Positions 63,537 to 64,000 of a stretch of DNA of 64,000 bases are shown here, one piece after another. The stretch's first letter is position 1; every line of letters starts with the position of its first letter. The notes below the pieces were generated by a model. The model worked only from the letters and a program-made list of their open reading frames with translations. It was not told the origin of the DNA and made no database searches. Source of the DNA: Argyresthia goedartella (taxonomy: Eukaryota; Arthropoda; Insecta; Lepidoptera; Argyresthiidae); contig OX463827.1 in assembly GCA_949825045.1 (NCBI GenBank), positions 1,076,501 to 1,140,500 of the forward strand. Reading direction: 5' to 3'. Made by a program: the position numbers and the translations under genes.

Positions 63537-64000
63537 AAGTTCTGGAAAAACTTTCATATGCTAATCTGACTATTAACTTTGAAAAGAGTCAATTCTTCAG
63601 GAAAGAACTGAAATACCTTGGTTTTCTAGTGGACGAGTATGGTCTACGTGCTGATCCAGAAAAAATAAAAGCTATTCTAGAATATCCTGTACCTACTTGC
63701 AGAAAAGAAGTTCGAAGATTCATAGGCACCTGCAGCTGGTTTAGAAGATTCATTCCAAACTTTAGCACTATTGCCTCTCCACTCAACCAACTAACCTGTT
63801 CCGGGAAGAACGCTCCTAAATTTTTATGGAATTCCAGGGCTGCAGCTGCTTTCCAGAAACTTAAAGAAGCTTTGGTAACTGCTCCTGTCCTTGCTTGCCC
63901 TAACTTCGAACTACCCTTCTCTGTACATTGTGATGCATCAAATTATGGCATAGGAGCAATGCTTACTCAACATCAAGATGACAAAGAAGTCGTGATTGCT
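63473..64000 (+). pseudogene. Ty3/gypsy RT C-terminal part and RNase H start
   Basis: An open frame runs to the window edge: CYLDDIIIISETFDEH (catalytic motif), FEKSQFFRKELKYLGF, RRFIGTCSWFRRFIPNFS (RT end), then LPFSVHCDASNYGIGAML, the first RNase H motif with its catalytic Asp. There is no stop up to position 64000, and the frame is expected to continue to RNase H and integrase outside the window. Confidence 0.88.

Larger units (their letters stand above)
59854..64000 (+). mobile_element. Ty3/gypsy LTR retrotransposon, left part, cut by window end
   Basis: Left LTR, primer-binding site, gag, protease, RT and the start of RNase H are visible; integrase and the right LTR lie beyond 64000. 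RT motifs (YSLPLISEILDNL, FWEIPLN, MPFGLTNSPATQ, YLDDIII) and the order protease-RT-RNase H fit Metaviridae-type elements. Coding is split by a stop at 61325 and several frameshifts, one of which (gag to pol at 62357-62378) looks programmed. It is an old or poorly assembled copy. Confidence 0.88.

Overview
This is a repeat-dense, AT-rich stretch of an animal nuclear genome, most likely an insect and probably a moth or butterfly. That placement rests on remembered resemblance of the LINE, SINE and MITE families to lepidopteran repeats and was not tested by a search. I see no intact host gene, rRNA, CRISPR array or canonical tRNA gene. The only host-like protein traces are a short MADF-type domain near 3.2 kb, which may itself be transposon-derived, and a transposase-type helix-turn-helix fragment near 58.5 kb. 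Almost all open reading frames belong to retrotransposons.

Layout. 0-4.5 kb: small inverted repeats, a SINE fragment, a dispersed repeat and the MADF fragment. 4.5-9.4 kb: a CR1-type LINE on the minus strand with intact ORF1 (581 aa) and ORF2 (954 aa). 10.8-11.2 kb: a MITE-like repeat with three further relatives in the window. 11.5-24.5 kb: a nest. An old decayed LINE (called LINE-B here, minus strand) has been split by a BEL/Pao LTR retrotransposon (11538-18838, 5-bp target duplication ATACC) and by a 5'-truncated CR1 copy (20077-22416). 25-33 kb: mostly non-coding, with LINE debris, SINEs and two long inverted arms. 33.1-36.1 kb: a third CR1 copy with stops and deletions. 36-42 kb: MITE copies, a tRNA-derived SINE and LINE 3' ends. 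42.7-46.8 kb: a second CR1-like family (LINE-C), decayed, minus strand. 49-52 kb: decayed CR1 and another LINE (LINE-D) split by a roughly 1-kb element with terminal inverted repeats. 54.0-54.9 kb: a homogeneous 49-bp minisatellite of about 18 units. 58-59 kb: poly-C, a transposase fragment and a tandem repeat. 59.85-64.0 kb: the left LTR, gag and part of pol of a Ty3/gypsy element that runs off the window end.

How the parts work together. In the CR1-like LINEs, ORF1 (coiled coil plus an SGNH-hydrolase-like domain) is followed by ORF2 (endonuclease plus reverse transcriptase). In both divergent families the ORF1 stop codon directly follows the heptamer TTTAAAT in the zero frame, and a -1 slip there leads straight into an open ORF2 frame. 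In LINE-C, ORF2 has no ATG before its endonuclease motifs. I regard this as the most interesting signal in the window: a candidate programmed -1 frameshift joining the two LINE proteins. The Ty3/gypsy element independently has a retrovirus-type AAAAAAC heptamer at its gag-pol overlap. The chronology readable from nesting is: LINE-B first, then BEL/Pao and CR1 copy 2. The SINEs would depend on LINE machinery in trans, by analogy with known systems.
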